Positions 61,047 to 64,000 of a stretch of DNA of 64,000 nt are shown one piece after another. The position numbers and the translations under genes were made by a program. The notes below the pieces were generated by a model that ran no database searches, was not told the DNA's origin, and saw nothing but the letters and a program-made list of their open reading frames with translations. Position 1 is the first letter of the stretch. The number at the start of each line of letters is the position of its first letter. Source of the DNA: Limanda limanda (taxonomy: Eukaryota > Chordata > Actinopteri > Pleuronectiformes > Pleuronectidae); NCBI RefSeq assembly GCF_963576545.1, contig NC_083651.1, positions 23,176,248-23,240,247 on the forward strand, written 5' to 3'.

Positions 61047-62807
61047 GCAAACCAGTCTCACTTTTCGTACTGGTCAGAAGGGATTTTATGGATGGTGCAA
61101 AAGGAATTAGTGCTTTTAAATGTACAATAACTTAACGCCAACACATTGCCAAATTCATTAAAATGTCCCAAAGCCTGAACTTTTACGTGACCCATCTTAA
61201 CATTGAGTATCACTGAATGTGCAACAGCTTGTTCCTTGAGCAGAACACAGCAGGAGTGAGGGGGGGAGAAAAACCAGCACGTCCCTGTGAGATTCCAGCA
61301 TCTCTGACTTTCTCTGCTCTGCAACCTTCTCTATTTCACCATTTTCCTAACCTCCCTGTTCTCTAGGAAGTATTGTGTTACTGCATGAACAGTTTGTGTG
61401 CAGTGAATCAGCATTTAACGGTGACTTTACTGGTAGTTAGTATGAACATAATAAACCGAATACACAGTAACAAGAAGCATTACTGTAAACAATCTGTATC
61501 TAAATGCCTTTTAAAATCTATTTCGAACCTCTGTTAGGACTGTGAACAGAACTAAACACAATATAGCTATGGGAACAAAATAAATACAGTTTAATCCATT
61601 GTCCCATAAACCCTGAAGCATTGTGGACATATATGGTTGATGTCATGTGAAATGATCACGCAAGAGAATATGACAACTTTAGAAACAGCAAGCAGCCAAG
61701 AGGAGAAGTATAAGAATTGTTGGATGAAGTCTATCAGGTTGGAGAAAACCAGGTTTTGACACCTAATTGATCACAAGGCCTCGCTGCAATCTGCCAAACA
61801 TTTAACAGCTGTCTATAACATTTGGGAACCTCTGTTGGTGGAATCCTCTGTGGAGAGCTTTGCAGTGGGGAGTTGTGCAGCTGACAGGAGCTCAATGAAC
61901 ATCTGACTGCACTGGACAGACCTGGGTTCTGTGCAGTTTCCAGGAAAAAGATAACCAGACATCTCACATATCTGAGTGTGCAGGTTGAATACATAAGCAG
62001 GTGATTGGAGATAAAAGAAGAAACCTGATATCAGCACGAGTTCACAGCTGCAGACTCTGTACTGGTCCCAGAAATGAAACGAGGGTATCAAATCATCTCT
62101 AATGCAAACAGAGGTAATTTGGAGAACATAAGCTGTGCTGATAGAAGCTGGTAGCTTCTATAAAGAACTGAGGTTTTCTGACCGTTTTTCCAAATAGCAG
62201 AGCTGTAATCCAAGTTTCTTAGCAAGTGGCTTGGTTAACCAGAAGTCGCTCGCAGATACGCAAACCTCAAAAACAATCTGGGACCAATTACTGTCTATTA
62301 CAGACCCACAGGCCACTGGCGAGTGGAAGGGCTGCGGAGAATCAGATGTGGGACGTGCATGGAAACGGAAGCACCCTTGCAGTGGATGCATGTGCACACA
62401 CACACACACACATACACACACACATTCTCCCGGCATTATATGCACATCTGTTAAACTCCAAACCCCCCCCCCCCCCCCCTTACTTTGCAAACCTAGACAC
62501 AACAATCATTCTTGATGACGGTAGATGCACGACAAGATGGTGATAAGGACTAAAGTAAAGGGAAGCAATATTGAGAGTCTAAAGATTAAAACCCAAACAT
62601 GGAGATGATAACGCAGGTGGCAAAAGGTAAAACATTCTTTTCTTTTTACGAGATCTTATCAATGTCTGAATGGCTGAATCTGGAGTTTTGCCATTTTTTC
62701 CTTTTATGGTGTTTTACTCAGTAAGCCGAGTGATTTGGTGTCTGGATCTGCTCCTGACTGCCCTTAAATCTCAGTTTGCTGTGTTTTGTAAGTCTAAGCA
62801 CACACAC

Positions 62808-62875
<68 letters not shown>

Positions 62876-64000
62876 CATGTTCACAGCTGTTTGCCATTAC
62901 GGCCACTTAAGGCAGAACAGCGCCCTACATTTTGTATCTCCCGTCAACCTGCTTCACACACAGAGGAACGGTTCGATGTTCCCTTACCTAAAACTAGTCA
63001 AACCATAGGACTGCACTTTACAGTATACTGATGTATAGCATATGCATGTGTACTATGGGATGTGTTACAATGTTTTTTCTCATGCTCTAATCACATAACT
63101 AAACTCACACCACAATCTTGATAAGGAACTAGGGGGACATGGGAAGAGGAGGGAATGGGAACAGCTCTAAATGTCATGCTGCACTGGCAGGACTAGGAAC
63201 ACAATACAACACACAAGAGCAACAGTGGACACGCAATAGTTGATAAGTGAACAGGGGTTGAATCAACTGTTAAAGTCCAAAAAGAGTGGAGAAGTCCAAA
63301 GGGGGATAACGCCTGGAAATCTACTTTGACTTGAGAAAGGAGGCTGAAGGAAAAAGAAATATAAGCGGAGACAAACCATCTTACAAAGAGGTTGGAATCA
63401 GTGATGCTATCTAGCCCGGCTTGGTTTCAAGGAATTAGGAGACGTAACCATAATGGCTCGATACAGACATGTTTCACTGAAGCATGACCCCAATCTGAGT
63501 GATAGAGACATGAAAACCGATGGGGAATAGAATCCATAAACTTGAAAACTGTTGCTGAACGAGCTTTAAAGGAGGGAGAAGGTGTTGGTGGTACACACAC
63601 CCACACAAACACACAAACACACAGAAACAGCCACGCTGCAGTGTGGTGTTCTGTACAGCTGTGGCAACAGCACAGGGGATGTACCACATGCCAGCAAGAA
63701 CAAAGGGCCCCTGAGTGGGGGGTGTATTTGTAAAAGAGGAAATCACACACACCCCCCACCCCACCCCAACCCACCCCTGTCTGCTACACATCAAAGTCTC
63801 GGGCCTCATTTTGGAGGTGACTAAAGCAAACATTTTGCACTGCGAGAAGTGAAGCACAATTTGTAACTTTAACTAATTTCCTCCCATCAGTGTCTGTGAA
63901 TTTCTACTGTGAACATTTAGTCAGTTCTGTACAAACATGGTTTTACAAAGACACAAAGCTTCAACAGCTTCAATAACTGAATGAAGACCTAACAACCAAA
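61047..64000. other. fn1 intron upstream of repeat III-1; no exon found
   Basis: I looked on the minus strand for the Cys-rich type I repeats 7-9 and found none. The stretch contains a C run (62463-62480), (CA)n tracts (62396-62424, 62799-62870) and otherwise AT-rich unique DNA. Short frames are unsupported. Confidence 0.6.
62799..62870. repeat. (CA)n microsatellite
   Basis: About 72 bases of CA with one CG step near 62811. Confidence 0.97.

Noticed and set aside
61734..62505. Possible fn1 N-terminal exons (minus-strand frames)
   Set aside because: They lack the four-Cys type I pattern and matching splice phases. The upstream fn1 exons must lie beyond 64000.

Overview
The window is vertebrate nuclear DNA and looks like a percomorph teleost fish. 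It has split genes with GT-AG introns, short introns by vertebrate standards, abundant (GT)n/(CA)n microsatellites and several interspersed repeats of kinds common in spiny-rayed fish. The gene order cdk5r2 - fev - cryba2 - mir-375 is the order known from human 2q35. Here it is followed by umps and fn1. I made all splice models by hand from reading frame, GT/AG sites and family knowledge. Every multi-exon model closes in frame.

Layout: (1) 1-215, + strand, is the 3' end of cdk5r2 (p39-type CDK5 activator), followed by a long 3' UTR to about 2.13 kb. (2) 2.1-10.1 kb is gene-free and holds a probable solo LTR with a 5-bp target duplication and a long (GT)n tract. (3) 10.50-12.94 kb, - strand, is fev (ETS factor, three coding exons, 225 aa). 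(4) 17.22-20.74 kb, - strand, is cryba2 (four coding exons, 196 aa) with a recognisable TATA box, untranslated first exon and Maf-type half site. (5) 27.06-27.12 kb, - strand, is the mir-375 hairpin, with a TATA box and a perfect splice donor about 0.2-0.35 kb upstream that suggest the pri-miRNA promoter. (6) 30.67-35.17 kb, - strand, is umps (ten exons, 487 aa). (7) 36.7-60.04 kb, - strand, is the 3' three quarters of fn1 (fibronectin): 36 exons, 1,901 residues from repeat III-1 to the C terminus, including complete EDB and EDA cassettes and the LDV-bearing variable region. The 5' exons lie beyond the window. (8) 51.74-54.19 kb, + strand, is a complete six-exon gene nested antisense in the fn1 intron that splits repeat III-7. 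It encodes a 522-aa protein with a TCF/LEF-type HMG box and about six tandem 51-52-residue Pro/Gln-rich repeats.

The fn1 introns also carry three copies of one TIR element family (44.1, 50.4, 60.1 kb) and one related element (49.5 kb). All have 3-bp target duplications or a readable remnant of one. Most unexpected points: the nested repeat-bearing HMG-box gene; an extra RGD tripeptide inside the EDA cassette where the usual EDGIHEL integrin motif is lost; PPSRN instead of PHSRN in the synergy region; and a group of non-B-DNA-prone repeats just upstream of the inferred mir-375 promoter.
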